Below, piece after piece: positions 1 to 8,313 of a DNA stretch of 64,000 nt (positions are counted from its first letter, which is position 1; every line of letters begins with the position of its first letter). The DNA lies in NCBI RefSeq assembly GCF_007990265.1, contig NZ_BJWH01000014.1, positions 44,293 through 108,292 on the forward strand. The letters are read 5' to 3'. The DNA comes from Cellulomonas terrae. GTDB lineage: Bacteria > Actinomycetota > Actinomycetes > Actinomycetales > Cellulomonadaceae. Both the position numbers and the translations under genes were made by a program. The notes below the pieces were generated by a model that was not told the origin of the DNA, searched no databases, and worked only from the letters and a program-made list of their open reading frames with translations.

Positions 1-333
1 CGGCTGCTCCGGGAGGGGGTCGCGGTGTGCGTCACGGATGCGGCCGAGGTGCGTGAGCTCGCGGGCGTCATCGGCTCCGGTGTCGCCGCCGTGGCCGAGG
101 CGGCCAGCGCGGCGGACGAGCGTGCTGCGCGGCGGCGCGACGCGCTCGACCCGCTGTCCCAGCGTGTCCTCGACGCCCTCTCGCGTCGCGTGCCCACCGA
201 GCTCGACCGGCTGGCGAGCCTCGCGGGCGTCACCGTCGCCGAAGCGCGGGGCGCCGTGGGTCTCCTGGAGCTCGAAGGATGGGCGGGTCGCCGAGGTGAC
301 GGCTGGGTCGCCGCGCGGCCCGACGAACCATGA
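1..333 (+). CDS. dprA: DprA (DNA-processing protein A), C-terminal part, cut by window edge
   Basis: Frame is open from base 1 to the TGA at 331-333, so only about the last 110 residues are present. The first visible residues (RLLREGVAVCVTDAAEV) resemble the end of the Rossmann-like DprA core, where these proteins have a 'GA..V.DA.EV' segment. After an acidic/Ala linker, residues about 50-105 form a small winged-helix-like domain (QRVLDALSRRVPTELDRLASLAGV...LLELEGWAGRRGDGW), the usual DprA C-terminal module. DprA loads RecA onto incoming single-stranded DNA during transformation. In actinobacteria it commonly lies upstream of the rpsB-tsf region, as here. Identification rests on a fragment plus synteny. 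Confidence 0.8.
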   Translation, partial: RLLREGVAVCVTDAAEVRELAGVIGSGVAAVAEAASAADERAARRRDALDPLSQRVLDALSRRVPTELDRLASLAGVTVAEARGAVGLLELEGWAGRRGDGWVAARPDEP

Positions 334-531
334 CGGCGGGCCGCTGTCCAGAAGGCGCGCCGGGAGGGGACGCGGGCGAGAGGGGGTGAGGAGTTCCCCG
401 GGTGAAAAACTCGCGCAATCGGGCCATTGTTCGTCGACGAATCGGACATTGTGCCGGGATTCGCCCACGGTTAGGCCGGGCAGGTGAAAGTGCTGCTTGT
501 TACCTGCTGTGTTTCAGGCCACCGTACTCAC
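334..531. other. Intergenic region with AT-richer palindromic segment
   Basis: No convincing gene. Bases 400-535 are clearly less GC-rich than the surroundings. A perfect 12-base palindrome TTCGTCGACGAA lies at 430-441, flanked by a direct repeat CATTGT (425-430 and 447-452). This looks like a regulatory region serving the downstream small ORF and sigma-factor gene, but no promoter can be assigned with confidence. Confidence 0.35.
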
Positions 532-858
532 ATGAACACCGACGAGAACGCGACGGGGACGCCTGATCGGGCGCTCCTCCAGCCCGCGTTCTCGGTTCAC
601 CCGGGCCACGCGCGGGGATTGTCGAAGAACGCAGGTCGCGCATATCTGGGCGATGTCGACATTCTTTCCGGTGGCATCCCGCAGTCCGGCCAGAACACGG
701 TGCACTCCGCAGCCACCCTCGCATTCACGGACGGCTCGGCCCAGCGCAGCGTCCAGGACCTGCTCGGTCGTGCCGGCCTCCCCGCCGGGCAGCGCGACAC
801 CCCCGTCTTTGCCGAGCGGCTCCGCCCGGCGTTCCAGCAAGCGCACCCACGAGCATGA
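532..858 (+). CDS. Unrecognised small protein coupled to the sigma-factor gene (doubtful)
   Basis: An open frame of 108 residues from ATG 532; the same frame opens earlier at GTG 484. Third codon positions are GC-rich as in neighbouring genes. Its TGA stop overlaps an in-frame ATG of the sigma-factor gene as ATGA (855-858), the arrangement used by many true gene pairs in this window. Against it: no clear ribosome binding site at 532 or 484, no recognisable domain, no signal peptide and no membrane segment. The sequence is rich in Gly, Ala and Arg with a Gln/Pro-rich C-terminus. It could be a lineage-specific coupled gene or only the open leader of the sigma gene. No function is proposed. Confidence 0.35.
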   Translation: MNTDENATGTPDRALLQPAFSVHPGHARGLSKNAGRAYLGDVDILSGGIPQSGQNTVHSAATLAFTDGSAQRSVQDLLGRAGLPAGQRDTPVFAERLRPAFQQAHPRA

Positions 859-878
859 CGAAGACAATGGAGTCGACG

Positions 879-1817
879 ATGACGACGCAGCTGGACACCG
901 CCTTCCCGGTGCACACGCGACTGACCAGCACGGCGCCCGAGGGCGTCATCCCGCAGCCGCGCTCGGCCGACGTCGACCTGCTTGCGCCCGCCTCCGTCCC
1001 GATCACGCGCGGCGTGCCGGCCCCCCGGACGCCGGTGGCCCCGACACGTTCTGTCGAAGAGGTCGACGCTCTGTGGGAGGACTACAAGGCGGCGCCGTCG
1101 GCCCGTGCTCGTGAGGGCCTGATCCTGCACTACGCCCCGCTCGTGTCGGCGGTCGCCGGCCGTGTCGGGATGCGTCTGCCAAGCACCGTCGAGCAGGCCG
1201 ACCTGGTCTCCTACGGCATGTTCGGACTCATCGACGCCATCGAGAAGTACCAGACGGACCGCTCGGTCAAGTTCGAGTCCTACGCCTCGTCCCGCATCCG
1301 CGGCGCCATCATCGACGAGCTGCGCGCGATGGACTGGGTTCCGCGCTCGGTCCGCACGAAGGCCCGCTCCGTCGACCGCGCCTATGCCGAGCTCGAGGCG
1401 AAGCTGCACCGCACGCCCACCGAGGACGAGGTCGCCCAGCACCTCGAGATGCCGGTCGAGGACCTGCGCACCATCTACTCCCAGCTCTCGACGGTCAACG
1501 TCGCGGCGCTCGACGAGCTGCTCGGCGGCGGCGACGACCGCCCCGGCGGCGTCTCGCTCGGCGACACCCTCGGCGACGACCGGATCCTCGACCCCGCCAG
1601 CTCGATCGAGGCGGCCGAGACGAAGTTCCTCCTGGCCCGCGCGATCGAGTGTCTCGGTGAGCGCGAGCGTATCGTGGTCGTCCTCTACTACTACGAGGGC
1701 ATGACGCTCGCCGAGATCGGTCGCGTCCTCGGCGTCACCGAGTCGCGCATCTCCCAGATGCACACGGCGGCGATGGTCCGGCTCCGCACCCGCCTCGTCG
1801 AGGCCGAGCGCGCCTGA
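879..1817 (+). CDS. FliA/WhiG-family RNA polymerase sigma factor
   Basis: Group 3 sigma factor of about 312 residues. After a roughly 60-residue non-conserved N-terminus come region 2 ([18 protein letters not shown], then [20 protein letters not shown] and the WVPRSVR motif typical of FliA/WhiG), region 3 ([11 protein letters not shown]) and region 4 with its helix-turn-helix ([19 protein letters not shown]). WhiG-type factors drive sporulation in Streptomyces and FliA-type factors drive flagellar genes. In a non-sporulating, often motile Cellulomonas-like host a motility role is more likely, but that is inference. ATG 879 is chosen because GGAG lies 6 bases upstream (869-872). ATG 855, which overlaps the upstream small ORF as ATGA, and ATG 867 are alternatives. 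Confidence 0.9.
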   Translation: MTTQLDTAFPVHTRLTSTAPEGVIPQPRSADVDLLAPASVPITRGVPAPRTPVAPTRSVEEVDALWEDYKAAPSARAREGLILHYAPLVSAVAGRVGMRLPSTVEQADLVSYGMFGLIDAIEKYQTDRSVKFESYASSRIRGAIIDELRAMDWVPRSVRTKARSVDRAYAELEAKLHRTPTEDEVAQHLEMPVEDLRTIYSQLSTVNVAALDELLGGGDDRPGGVSLGDTLGDDRILDPASSIEAAETKFLLARAIECLGERERIVVVLYYYEGMTLAEIGRVLGVTESRISQMHTAAMVRLRTRLVEAERA

Positions 1818-1980
1818 CCGGTCTGCCGGCGTCGAGCGACGGCGGGACGGGCGCCGGTCCGGCGCCCACCGCGACCGATCCACCTCCCGCGTCGAGCGAC
1901 GTCGGCACGGCCGACGCTCGGCGCGACCGGTCTACCCCCCGGCCTCGAGCGGGAGCAGGACGGCCGGTCCGGCGCCGGGG
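1818..1980. repeat. Three degenerate tandem copies of a ~55-bp unit
   Basis: Copies begin near 1818, 1875 and 1927. Each opens with a CCGGTCT(A/G)CC-like start (CCGATCCACC in copy 2) and continues with a (G/C)TCGAGCG core and an ACGGCCG/ACGGGCG stretch. The first two fill the gap between the convergent sigma-factor and M23 genes. The third runs into the 3' end of the M23 gene, whose TAG stop (1932-1934 on the minus strand) lies inside it. The copies are imperfect, so they are old or under weak constraint. Confidence 0.5.
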
Positions 1981-2480
1981 AGCAGGCTGAGCGGGTCGAC
2001 GTACTCGTCGTCCACCCGCACACCCCAGTGCAGGCACGCTCCCGGCGCGCAGTGGGATCCCTCGGCCACGACAGTGCCGAGGACGGCCCCCGCGGGGACG
2101 AGCTGGCCGACCTCGACGGCGGGAGCGAGCGGTTCGACGCTCGACCTGCGCCCCTCGCCGTCGGTCACCGTCACCACCGGTCGACCGCCCACGGTTCCCG
2201 CGAAGGTGACCACGCCGGGGACGGGGGAGACGACCTCGGCGCCGAGGCTCGATCGCAGGTCGACGCCGCGGTGTCCCGCGGCCCAGCGCACGGGCGGTGG
2301 CTCGAAGTCGCGGACCACGTCGGCGGCCCCGGTGAGCGGCAGCCGGTAGGTGGCCGGTGGCGGGGAGCCCGGGGGGCCGGCCGTGCCCGCCGTGGCGGCG
2401 GCGACGGTCATGAGGCCGAGCAGGAGGACCGCGGTCCCGAGCGCGGTAGCGAGGCGAGCGGCGGGGAGTCGTCGGGTCAT
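1932..2480 (-). CDS. Secreted M23 (LytM-type) peptidase
   Basis: 182-residue protein with an N-terminal hydrophobic signal segment (residues about 10-32, Leu/Ala/Val rich) and an M23 domain from about 60 to 170. The first motif HRGVDL fits the HxxxD zinc/catalytic motif. The second site reads ACLHWGVR, so the first His of the usual HxH pair is Cys while the second His is kept. M23 enzymes cut peptide cross-links in the cell wall. A short single-domain member convergent with the sigma gene and divergent from rpsB is a common actinobacterial arrangement. Because of the altered HxH, activity should not be assumed; a structural or regulatory LytM-like role is possible. It starts with ATG; the stop lies inside the degenerate repeat. 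Confidence 0.85.
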   Translation of the reverse strand: MTRRLPAARLATALGTAVLLLGLMTVAAATAGTAGPPGSPPPATYRLPLTGAADVVRDFEPPPVRWAAGHRGVDLRSSLGAEVVSPVPGVVTFAGTVGGRPVVTVTDGEGRRSSVEPLAPAVEVGQLVPAGAVLGTVVAEGSHCAPGACLHWGVRVDDEYVDPLSLLPGAGPAVLLPLEAGG

Positions 2481-2619
2481 GGCGTGATGGTTCGCGGCGA
2501 CGGTGACCCGCGGGGTGGGCTTGGGCGAGTCTGTGGATGCCGATGCCGCCGGACGGGCTGTGGTCGGCTCGCGGTGCGCGTGAGCGAGGCCGCGGTCGGG
2601 AGCAGCCTCGCCGATCGGC

Positions 2620-2625
2620 TAGACT
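2620..2625 (+). promoter_or_regulatory. Putative -10 element of the rpsB promoter
   Basis: TAGACT matches the actinobacterial TAnnnT -10 pattern. No good -35 is visible. The same hexamer occurs upstream of ylxR/infB and of the tetR gene near the window end. Confidence 0.4.
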
Positions 2626-2632
2626 TCGGGTG

Positions 2633-2652
2633 CGACCGGTCCGTACCGGTCG
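2633..2652 (+). promoter_or_regulatory. Perfect 8-bp inverted repeat in the rpsB leader
   Basis: CGACCGGT, loop CCGT, ACCGGTCG, beginning 8 bases after the putative -10, so at or just after the transcription start. It could be an operator or a 5'-end stabilising hairpin. Confidence 0.35.
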
Positions 2653-2857
2653 ACTTCGCGTGTCATCCACCCGATCCCCGGACCATCGGCGTCACCGCCG
2701 ACCAGGGCCAGGACGGGGTCGATCTCCGCAGCGGTCCGAGCGTCTGTCCACGTGACAGGTGCCGGAGCGGACGACGACATGACACCAGGGGCGCCGGCCT
2801 GCTGGTCGGAGCCGACAACCGAGATGCGGGCCCCGAGACGGGTCCGCCTTGACGCGT

Positions 2858-2871
2858 GCACCGTGCGGTGC
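2858..2871 (+). promoter_or_regulatory. Small hairpin next to the rpsB ribosome binding site
   Basis: GCACCG TG CGGTGC, ending 5 bases before the GGAAGGA Shine-Dalgarno sequence (2877-2883). Position would suit translational feedback by S2; this is inference only. Confidence 0.25.
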
Positions 2872-2889
2872 GCGCCGGAAGGACGTGCC

Positions 2890-3915
2890 ATGGCCGTCGT
2901 GACCATGCGCCAGCTGCTCGAGAGCGGTGTCCACTTCGGGCACCAGACCCGCCGCTGGAACCCCAAGATGAAGCGCTTCATCTTCACCGAGCGCAACGGC
3001 ATCTACATCGTCGACCTGCAGCAGTCGCTGTCGTACATCGACAACGCCTACGACTTCGTGAGCCAGACCGTCGCGCACGGCGGCACCATCCTCTTCGTCG
3101 GCACCAAGAAGCAGGCGCAGGAGCCGGTCGCGGACCAGGCCGCCCGCGTCGGCATGCCCTACGTCAACCAGCGCTGGCTCGGTGGCATGCTCACCAACTT
3201 CAGCACGGTGCACAAGCGTCTCCAGCGCCTCAAGGAGCTCGAGCAGATCGACTTCGACGACGTGGCGGGCTCGAACCTCACGAAGAAGGAGCTGCTCGTC
3301 CTGCGTCGCGAGAAGGACAAGCTGGCCAAGACGCTCGGTGGCATCCGTGACATGGCCAAGGTCCCCTCGGCCGTGTGGATCGTCGACACGAACAAGGAGC
3401 ACCTCGCCGTCAACGAGGCGCGCAAGCTCGGCATCCCGGTCGTCGCGATCCTGGACACCAACTGCGACCCCGACGTCGTCGACTACCCGATCCCGGGCAA
3501 CGACGACGCGATCCGCGCGGTCCAGCTGCTGACCCGCGTCATCGCGGACGCCGCCGCCGACGGTCTCCTCAAGCGCCACTCGGGTCGCACCGCGGCCGCC
3601 GAGGGCGCCCCGGCCGACGCCGAGCCGCTGGCCGAGTGGGAGCGCGAGCTGCTCGCCGGCGCCGAGGCCGACCTGGCCGGCACCGCGGTCGCCGCTGACG
3701 CGACCGCCGAGGTCGCCGAGGCGAAGACCGAGGTCGCCGAGGAGGTCGCAGCCGAGGAGGCCGCCACCGAGACGGTCGCCGAGGAGGTCGTCGCCGAGGC
3801 TGTTGCCGAGGAGGTCGTCGCCGAGGCTGTCGCCGAGGAGGCCGCCACCGAGGAGGCCGCGACCGAGGTTGCCGCCGACGAGGCCGCCACCGAGGGCGAC
3901 GCCGACTCCAAGTGA
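2890..3915 (+). CDS. rpsB: 30S ribosomal protein S2
   Basis: 341 residues. Starts [19 protein letters not shown], the conserved S2 N-terminus, and continues with [17 protein letters not shown] and the [14 protein letters not shown] segment. ATG 2890 follows a strong GGAAGGA site. The core ends near residue 260. Beyond it is a roughly 70-residue tail made almost only of Ala, Glu, Val and Thr, longer than in E. coli S2 and including a 9-codon tandem duplication. Acidic S2 tails are common in high-GC actinobacteria. S2 binds near the 30S neck and recruits S1 in other bacteria. It forms a unit with tsf, with a hairpin between them. Confidence 0.97.
   Translation: MAVVTMRQLLESGVHFGHQTRRWNPKMKRFIFTERNGIYIVDLQQSLSYIDNAYDFVSQTVAHGGTILFVGTKKQAQEPVADQAARVGMPYVNQRWLGGMLTNFSTVHKRLQRLKELEQIDFDDVAGSNLTKKELLVLRREKDKLAKTLGGIRDMAKVPSAVWIVDTNKEHLAVNEARKLGIPVVAILDTNCDPDVVDYPIPGNDDAIRAVQLLTRVIADAAADGLLKRHSGRTAAAEGAPADAEPLAEWERELLAGAEADLAGTAVAADATAEVAEAKTEVAEEVAAEEAATETVAEEVVAEAVAEEVVAEAVAEEAATEEAATEVAADEAATEGDADSK
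3778..3831 (+). repeat. Tandem 27-bp duplication inside the rpsB tail
   Basis: Two adjacent copies (3778-3804 and 3805-3831) differ only at their last base and encode AEEVVAEAV twice. It keeps frame and lies in the low-complexity acidic tail, so copy number could vary between strains. Confidence 0.8.
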
Positions 3916-3921
3916 TCCTGC

Positions 3922-3958
3922 CGGTGCCGGCGCCCCCTGCACGGGGCCGCCGGCACCG
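3922..3958 (+). terminator. Hairpin between rpsB and tsf
   Basis: Stem CGGTGCCGG-C-GCCCC pairs with GGGGC-CG-CCGGCACCG around a 6-base loop, 6 bases after the rpsB stop. No T tract. In E. coli too a partial terminator separates rpsB and tsf, so this may attenuate rather than stop transcription. Confidence 0.6.
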
Positions 3959-4024
3959 CGGCACGTCACCGGACCGTTGAGGTCCCGCATCAACGTCACG
4001 ACACACGAGGAACGGACACGACTG

Positions 4025-4870
4025 ATGGCGAACTACTCGCTCGCAGACATCAAGGCGCTGCGCGAGAAGACCGGTGCCGGAATGATGGACGTCAAGAAGG
4101 CGCTCGAGGAGGCTGAGGGCGACTCCGACAAGGCGCTCGAGCTCATCCGGGTCAAGGGCCTCAAGGGCGTCGGCAAGCGTGAGGGCCGTGCGGCCTCGGA
4201 CGGCCTCGTGGTCGCTCACGTGGGCCCGACGGCCGACGGCGAGGGTCAGACGGGCGTGCTCGTCGAGATCAACTCGGAGACCGACTTCGTGGCGAAGAGC
4301 CCGAACTTCGTGGCCCTCGCGGACCGCGTGCTCGCGGCTGCGGTCGACAGCCCGGCCCGCGACGCGGACGCGCTGCTGGCCACGGACGTCGACGGTTCCA
4401 GCGTCCAGACGATCGTCGACGAGACGGCCGCCACCCTGGGTGAGCGCGTCGTCGTGCGCCGCCTGGCCCGCGTGGCCGGCGAGCACGTCGAGGTCTACCT
4501 GCACAAGGTCAGCAAGGACCTCCCCCCGCAGGTCGGCGTGCTCGTCGCGACCGACGCGGCCGGCGCCGGCGTGGCGCGGGACATCGCGACGCACATCGCG
4601 GCGTTCTCGCCCACGTACCTCACGCGCGAGGAGGTCTCGGCCGACGTCGTCGCGAACGAGCGCCACATCGCCGAGGAGACGGCCCGCAACGAGGGCAAGC
4701 CCGAGGCTGCGCTGCCGAAGATCATCGAGGGCCGTCTGAACGGCTTCTTCAAGGAGAACGTGCTGCTCGAGCAGGCGTTCGCCAAGGACAACAAGAAGAC
4801 GGTCGCGCAGGTCCTCGCCGAGGCCGGCGGCACGCTGACGGGCTTCGTCCGCTACCGCGTGGGAGCCTGA
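4025..4870 (+). CDS. tsf: Translation elongation factor Ts
   Basis: 281 residues, nucleotide exchange factor for EF-Tu. The N-terminal UBA-like domain MANYSLADIKALREKTGAGM is followed by the MDVKKALEEA helix and the TDFVAK signature (INSETDFVAKSPNF) near residue 82. The length fits the bacterial family. The frame stays open far upstream, but ATG 4025 is the right start because it gives the conserved N-terminus; GAGGA at 4007-4011 is a distant ribosome binding site. Located directly after rpsB, the near-universal bacterial order. Confidence 0.97.
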   Translation: MANYSLADIKALREKTGAGMMDVKKALEEAEGDSDKALELIRVKGLKGVGKREGRAASDGLVVAHVGPTADGEGQTGVLVEINSETDFVAKSPNFVALADRVLAAAVDSPARDADALLATDVDGSSVQTIVDETAATLGERVVVRRLARVAGEHVEVYLHKVSKDLPPQVGVLVATDAAGAGVARDIATHIAAFSPTYLTREEVSADVVANERHIAEETARNEGKPEAALPKIIEGRLNGFFKENVLLEQAFAKDNKKTVAQVLAEAGGTLTGFVRYRVGA

Positions 4871-4881
4871 CCTCAGGTGAT

Positions 4882-4921
4882 CGACGGTGGCCCCGGCCCT
4901 GCGGGGTCGGGGCCACCGTCG
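4882..4921 (+). terminator. 14-bp perfect stem terminator after tsf
   Basis: CGACGGTGGCCCCG pairs without mismatch with CGGGGCCACCGTCG around a 12-base loop. No T tract follows. It closes rpsB-tsf and separates it from pyrH. The pyrH reading frame extends upstream through this hairpin, which argues against the longer pyrH start. Confidence 0.75.
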
Positions 4922-4954
4922 CAACCAGCCCGATCCAACTTCCGTGGAGGCACC

Positions 4955-5698
4955 GTGACCCTGGACCCCGAGTCGACCCGCGGAGCGGTGCCGGACCGGC
5001 GCGTCCTGCTCAAGCTGTCCGGCGAGACGTTCGGTGGTGGCGACGTGGGCCTTGCAGCGGACGTCGTCCAGCGCGTCGCGGCCGAGATCGCCGTGGCGGT
5101 CCGGGCAGGTGTGCAGGTGGCGATCGTCGTCGGCGGCGGCAACTTCTTCCGTGGCGCCGAGCTCTCGCAGCGCGGTCTGGACCGGGCGCGTGCCGACTAC
5201 ATGGGCATGCTCGGCACGGTCATGAACTGCCTGGCGCTCCAGGACTTCCTCGAGCAGGCCGGCGTGAGCACGCGCGTGCAGACGGCGATCGCGATGGGCC
5301 AGGTGGCCGAGCCGTACATCCCGCTGCGCGCCATCCGGCACCTCGAGAAGGGTCGCGTCGTCATCTTCGGCGCGGGCGCGGGCATGCCGTACTTCTCGAC
5401 GGACACCGTGAGCGTGCAGCGTGCCCTCGAGACGCACTGCCACGAGGTGCTCATGGGCAAGAACGGCGTCGACGGCGTGTACTCCGCGGACCCGCGGACC
5501 AACCCCGACGCAGTGAAGCTGGACCACCTGACGTACACCGACGCCCTCGTCAACGACCTCGGCGTGATGGACGGCTCGGCGCTCAGCCTGTGCCGTGACA
5601 ACGACGTGCGGATGCGCGTCTTCGGCCTCGAGGAGGCCGGCAACGTCACGCGGGCGCTCCGGGGTGAGAAGATCGGCACGCTGATCACGGCCAGCTGA
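4955..5698 (+). CDS. pyrH: UMP kinase
   Basis: 247 residues; phosphorylates UMP to UDP with ATP in pyrimidine nucleotide synthesis. Amino-acid-kinase fold motifs are visible: [10 protein letters not shown] near residue 20, [10 protein letters not shown] near 70, the MGMLGTVMN helix, [13 protein letters not shown] near 145 and the [13 protein letters not shown] segment near 170. GTG 4955 is preceded by GGAGG (4946-4950), which fixes the start. A longer frame reaching back into the terminator hairpin has no ribosome binding site. Gene order tsf-pyrH-frr-cdsA is conserved in actinobacteria. Confidence 0.96.
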   Translation: MTLDPESTRGAVPDRRVLLKLSGETFGGGDVGLAADVVQRVAAEIAVAVRAGVQVAIVVGGGNFFRGAELSQRGLDRARADYMGMLGTVMNCLALQDFLEQAGVSTRVQTAIAMGQVAEPYIPLRAIRHLEKGRVVIFGAGAGMPYFSTDTVSVQRALETHCHEVLMGKNGVDGVYSADPRTNPDAVKLDHLTYTDALVNDLGVMDGSALSLCRDNDVRMRVFGLEEAGNVTRALRGEKIGTLITAS

Positions 5699-5754
5699 CA
5701 ATGCCGACGCTGTACGGACGCAGCACCACGAACTGACGACACGAAGGAGCTCCG

Positions 5755-6312
5755 GTGATCGACGAGACCCTCTTCGAGGCTGAAGAGAAGATGGACAAGG
5801 CCGTCGAGGTCGCCAAGGAGGACTTCTCGACGATCCGCACCGGTCGGGCGAACGCGGCGATGTTCTCCAAGGTGTTCGTCGACTACTACGGCAGCCCCAC
5901 CCCGCTGCAGCAGCTGGCGTCGTTCAACGTCACCGAGGCGCGCACGATCCTCGTCTCGCCCTTCGACAAGTCGTCGACCGCCGCGATCGAGAAGGCGCTG
6001 CGCGACTCCGACCTGGGAGTCAACCCGACCAACGACGGCAACGTCATCCGGATCGTGCTGCCCGCGCTCACGCAGGAGCGTCGCAAGGACTTCGTCAAGC
6101 TCGCCAAGTCGAAGGCGGAGGACGCCCGGGTCTCGGTGCGCAACGTCCGGCGGCGGGCGAAGGAGGAGCTGGACCGCATCGTCAAGGACGGTGAGGCCGG
6201 TGAGGACGAGGTCGGTCGTGCGGAGAAGGAGCTCGAGTCCCTGACGAAGAAGCACGTGGACCTCATCGACCACCTGCTCGCGTCCAAGGAGAACGAGCTC
6301 CTCGAGGTCTGA
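5755..6312 (+). CDS. frr: Ribosome recycling factor
   Basis: 185 residues, exactly the family length. With EF-G it splits the post-termination ribosome. Recognisable segments: [23 protein letters not shown] at the N-terminus, the hinge region around [12 protein letters not shown], and the C-terminal coiled-coil helix [19 protein letters not shown] 5755 has AAGGAG at 5744-5749. The stop shares one base with the cdsA start (TGATG at 6310-6314), so the two genes are translationally coupled. Confidence 0.97.
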   Translation: MIDETLFEAEEKMDKAVEVAKEDFSTIRTGRANAAMFSKVFVDYYGSPTPLQQLASFNVTEARTILVSPFDKSSTAAIEKALRDSDLGVNPTNDGNVIRIVLPALTQERRKDFVKLAKSKAEDARVSVRNVRRRAKEELDRIVKDGEAGEDEVGRAEKELESLTKKHVDLIDHLLASKENELLEV

Positions 6313-7154
6313 TGAGCCAGACAGCCATCGCCGCCACCCGGACCCCCCGCCCCGGTCGTGACCTCCCGGTCGCGATCGTCGTCGGCGTCGCCATGCTCGT
6401 GGCGGTGGTCGCGTCGCTGTTCATCCGCAAGGAAGCCTTCGCGGTCGTCGCCGTCCTGGCCGTCAGCGCAGGGCTGTGGGAGCTGGCGCAGGCGTTCACG
6501 CGCCGCAACATCCACCTGCCCCTGCTCCCGCTGCTGGTCGGCGCGATCGGCATCCTGGTGTCCGCGTACACGGCAGGCCCGGAGGCGCTGTTCGTCGCGT
6601 TCATGCTGACGGTCGGCGGTGTCGTCGTGTGGCGCGTGCTCGACGGGAGCGGTCAGCCGGCCCTGCGGGACGCGACCGCGGGAGCGTTCGCGGCGGCGTA
6701 CCTGCCGTTCCTCGGCGGGTTCGTGATGCTGATGCTCGCGGAGCCCGACGGTGCTGCGCGCGTGATGCTCTTCATCCTCCTGTGCGTCGCCAGCGACGTG
6801 GGCGGCTACACGGTGGGCGTCCTGCTCGGCCGGCACCCGCTCGCCCCCTCGGTGAGCCCGAAGAAGACCTGGGAGGGTCTCGCGGGCTCGTTGATCCTCG
6901 CGTGCGTCGTCGGCGTCGTCGGTGTGCAGGTCGCGTTCGACGGGGAGCCGCTGGTCGGCGTGATCCTCGGCCTCGCCACGGTCGTGACCGCCACGCTCGG
7001 CGACCTCGCCGAGTCGATGCTCAAGCGCGACCTCGAGCTCAAGGACATGGGCCGGCTCGTGCCGGGCCACGGCGGCCTGCTGGACCGTCTCGACTCGCTC
7101 GTCCTGACCGCCCCCGCCGTGTACGTCGTGCTCACGGTCTTCCAGCCCGCGTGA
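6312..7154 (+). CDS. cdsA: Phosphatidate cytidylyltransferase (CDP-diglyceride synthase)
   Basis: 280-residue membrane enzyme that makes CDP-diacylglycerol from CTP and phosphatidic acid, the entry point to phospholipid synthesis. It has several hydrophobic segments (first near residues 18-45), the SPKKTWEGLAGS motif near 175, and the family signature near 240 (ESMLKRDLELKDMGRLVPGHGG followed by DRLDS), including the metal-binding Asp residues. Overlaps frr by one base. The short gap to rlmN (31 bases) suggests a common transcript. Confidence 0.95.
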   Translation: MSQTAIAATRTPRPGRDLPVAIVVGVAMLVAVVASLFIRKEAFAVVAVLAVSAGLWELAQAFTRRNIHLPLLPLLVGAIGILVSAYTAGPEALFVAFMLTVGGVVVWRVLDGSGQPALRDATAGAFAAAYLPFLGGFVMLMLAEPDGAARVMLFILLCVASDVGGYTVGVLLGRHPLAPSVSPKKTWEGLAGSLILACVVGVVGVQVAFDGEPLVGVILGLATVVTATLGDLAESMLKRDLELKDMGRLVPGHGGLLDRLDSLVLTAPAVYVVLTVFQPA

Positions 7155-7185
7155 CCCGCCCTAGTCCGAGAGGGGGTACCCGGCC

Positions 7186-8313
7186 ATGACCGGTACACCC
7201 GTACGCCTCGACCTGTCCTCGCCCAGCCGGGGACCTCGTGGCAAGCCGCCCAAGCACTTCGTCGACCTCACGCCCGAGCAGCGGGTCGAGGCGGTCACCG
7301 AGCTCGGCGAGAAGCCGTTCCGCGCCAAGCAGCTGGCGACGCACTACTTCACGCACCTGACCAACGACCCGGCCCTGATGACCGACCTGCCGAAGGCGAC
7401 GCGCGACAAGCTCGTCGAGGGCCTGTTCCCGCAGCTGCTCACGGCGCACCGGACGCAGACGGCCGACAAGGGCACCACGGTCAAGACGCTGTGGCACCTG
7501 TTCGACGGGGCCAAGGTCGAGTCGGTCCTCATGCGGTATGCCAACCGCACGACGCTGTGCGTGTCGAGCCAGGCGGGGTGCGGGCTCGCGTGCTCGTTCT
7601 GCGCGACGGGCCAGCTCGGCCTGACGCGGAACCTGTCCACGGCGGAGATCGTCGAGCAGGTCCGTGCGGCGGCGCGCTCGCTGGCCGACGGCGAGGTGCC
7701 GGGCGGCCCGACGCGCCTGAGCAACGTGGTGTTCATGGGCATGGGCGAGCCGCTCGCCAACTACAAGTCCGTGATGGAGACGGTCCGCCGCCTGGTGGCT
7801 CCGGCGCCCGACGGTCTGGGCATGTCGGCGCGGAACGTCACGGTCTCGACCGTCGGGATGGTGCCGGCGATGGACCGCCTCGCCAAGGAGGGCATCCCGG
7901 TGACCCTCGCGCTGTCGCTGCACGCGCCGGACGACGAGCTGCGCAGCGAGCTGGTCCCGGTGAACACGCGGTGGAGCGTGGACGAGGCGCTCGACTCCGC
8001 GCACCGCTACTTCGAGGTCACCGGCCGGCGCGTCTCCATCGAGTACGCGCTGATCCGGGACATCAACGACCACGCCTGGCGGGCGGACCTCCTGGGAGAG
8101 AAGCTCAACGCCCGCGGCCGCGGCTGGGTGCACTGCAACCCGATCCCGCTGAACCCGACGCCGGGCTCGAAGTGGACCGCGAGCGATCCCCGGGTCGAGC
8201 AGGAGTTCGTGGCACGCTTGCGTGCGCACGGGATCCCGACGACGATCCGGGACACCCGGGGCAGCGAGATCGACGGCGCCTGCGGACAGCTGGCAGCGGA
8301 GGAGGACGAGTGA
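7186..8313 (+). CDS. rlmN: Dual-specificity 23S rRNA (A2503-C2) / tRNA (A37-C2) methyltransferase
   Basis: 375-residue radical SAM enzyme. The iron-sulfur motif is [15 protein letters not shown] (CxxxCxxC) near residue 130. [10 protein letters not shown] and [12 protein letters not shown] are typical RlmN segments. The [15 protein letters not shown] end carries the Cys that forms the transient methyl-Cys/RNA link. ATG 7186 follows GAGAGGGGG. The TGA overlaps the GTG of the next gene (GTGA), so the DivIVA-repeat protein is coupled to it. Confidence 0.96.
   Translation: MTGTPVRLDLSSPSRGPRGKPPKHFVDLTPEQRVEAVTELGEKPFRAKQLATHYFTHLTNDPALMTDLPKATRDKLVEGLFPQLLTAHRTQTADKGTTVKTLWHLFDGAKVESVLMRYANRTTLCVSSQAGCGLACSFCATGQLGLTRNLSTAEIVEQVRAAARSLADGEVPGGPTRLSNVVFMGMGEPLANYKSVMETVRRLVAPAPDGLGMSARNVTVSTVGMVPAMDRLAKEGIPVTLALSLHAPDDELRSELVPVNTRWSVDEALDSAHRYFEVTGRRVSIEYALIRDINDHAWRADLLGEKLNARGRGWVHCNPIPLNPTPGSKWTASDPRVEQEFVARLRAHGIPTTIRDTRGSEIDGACGQLAAEEDE

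Larger units (their letters stand above)
2481..2889. other. 409-bp divergent intergenic region: rpsB leader and M23 promoter region
   Basis: Holds no gene I can support. It separates the M23 peptidase (minus) from rpsB (plus). It contains a likely rpsB promoter with a -10 at 2620-2625, a hairpin just downstream (2633-2652), a long untranslated leader of about 260 bases, and a second small hairpin (2858-2871) just before the rpsB ribosome binding site. A leader of this length suggests feedback control of S2 synthesis, though I see no known leader motif. Confidence 0.5.

Noticed and set aside
4877..4954. An earlier pyrH start
   Set aside because: It would begin inside the tsf terminator hairpin and lacks a ribosome binding site; GTG 4955 has GGAGG and gives the family N-terminus.
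3569..5701. Long minus-strand frame antisense to rpsB, tsf and pyrH
   Set aside because: The coding strand genes are unambiguous; the antisense translation is low-complexity Arg/Val/Asp and has no start signals.
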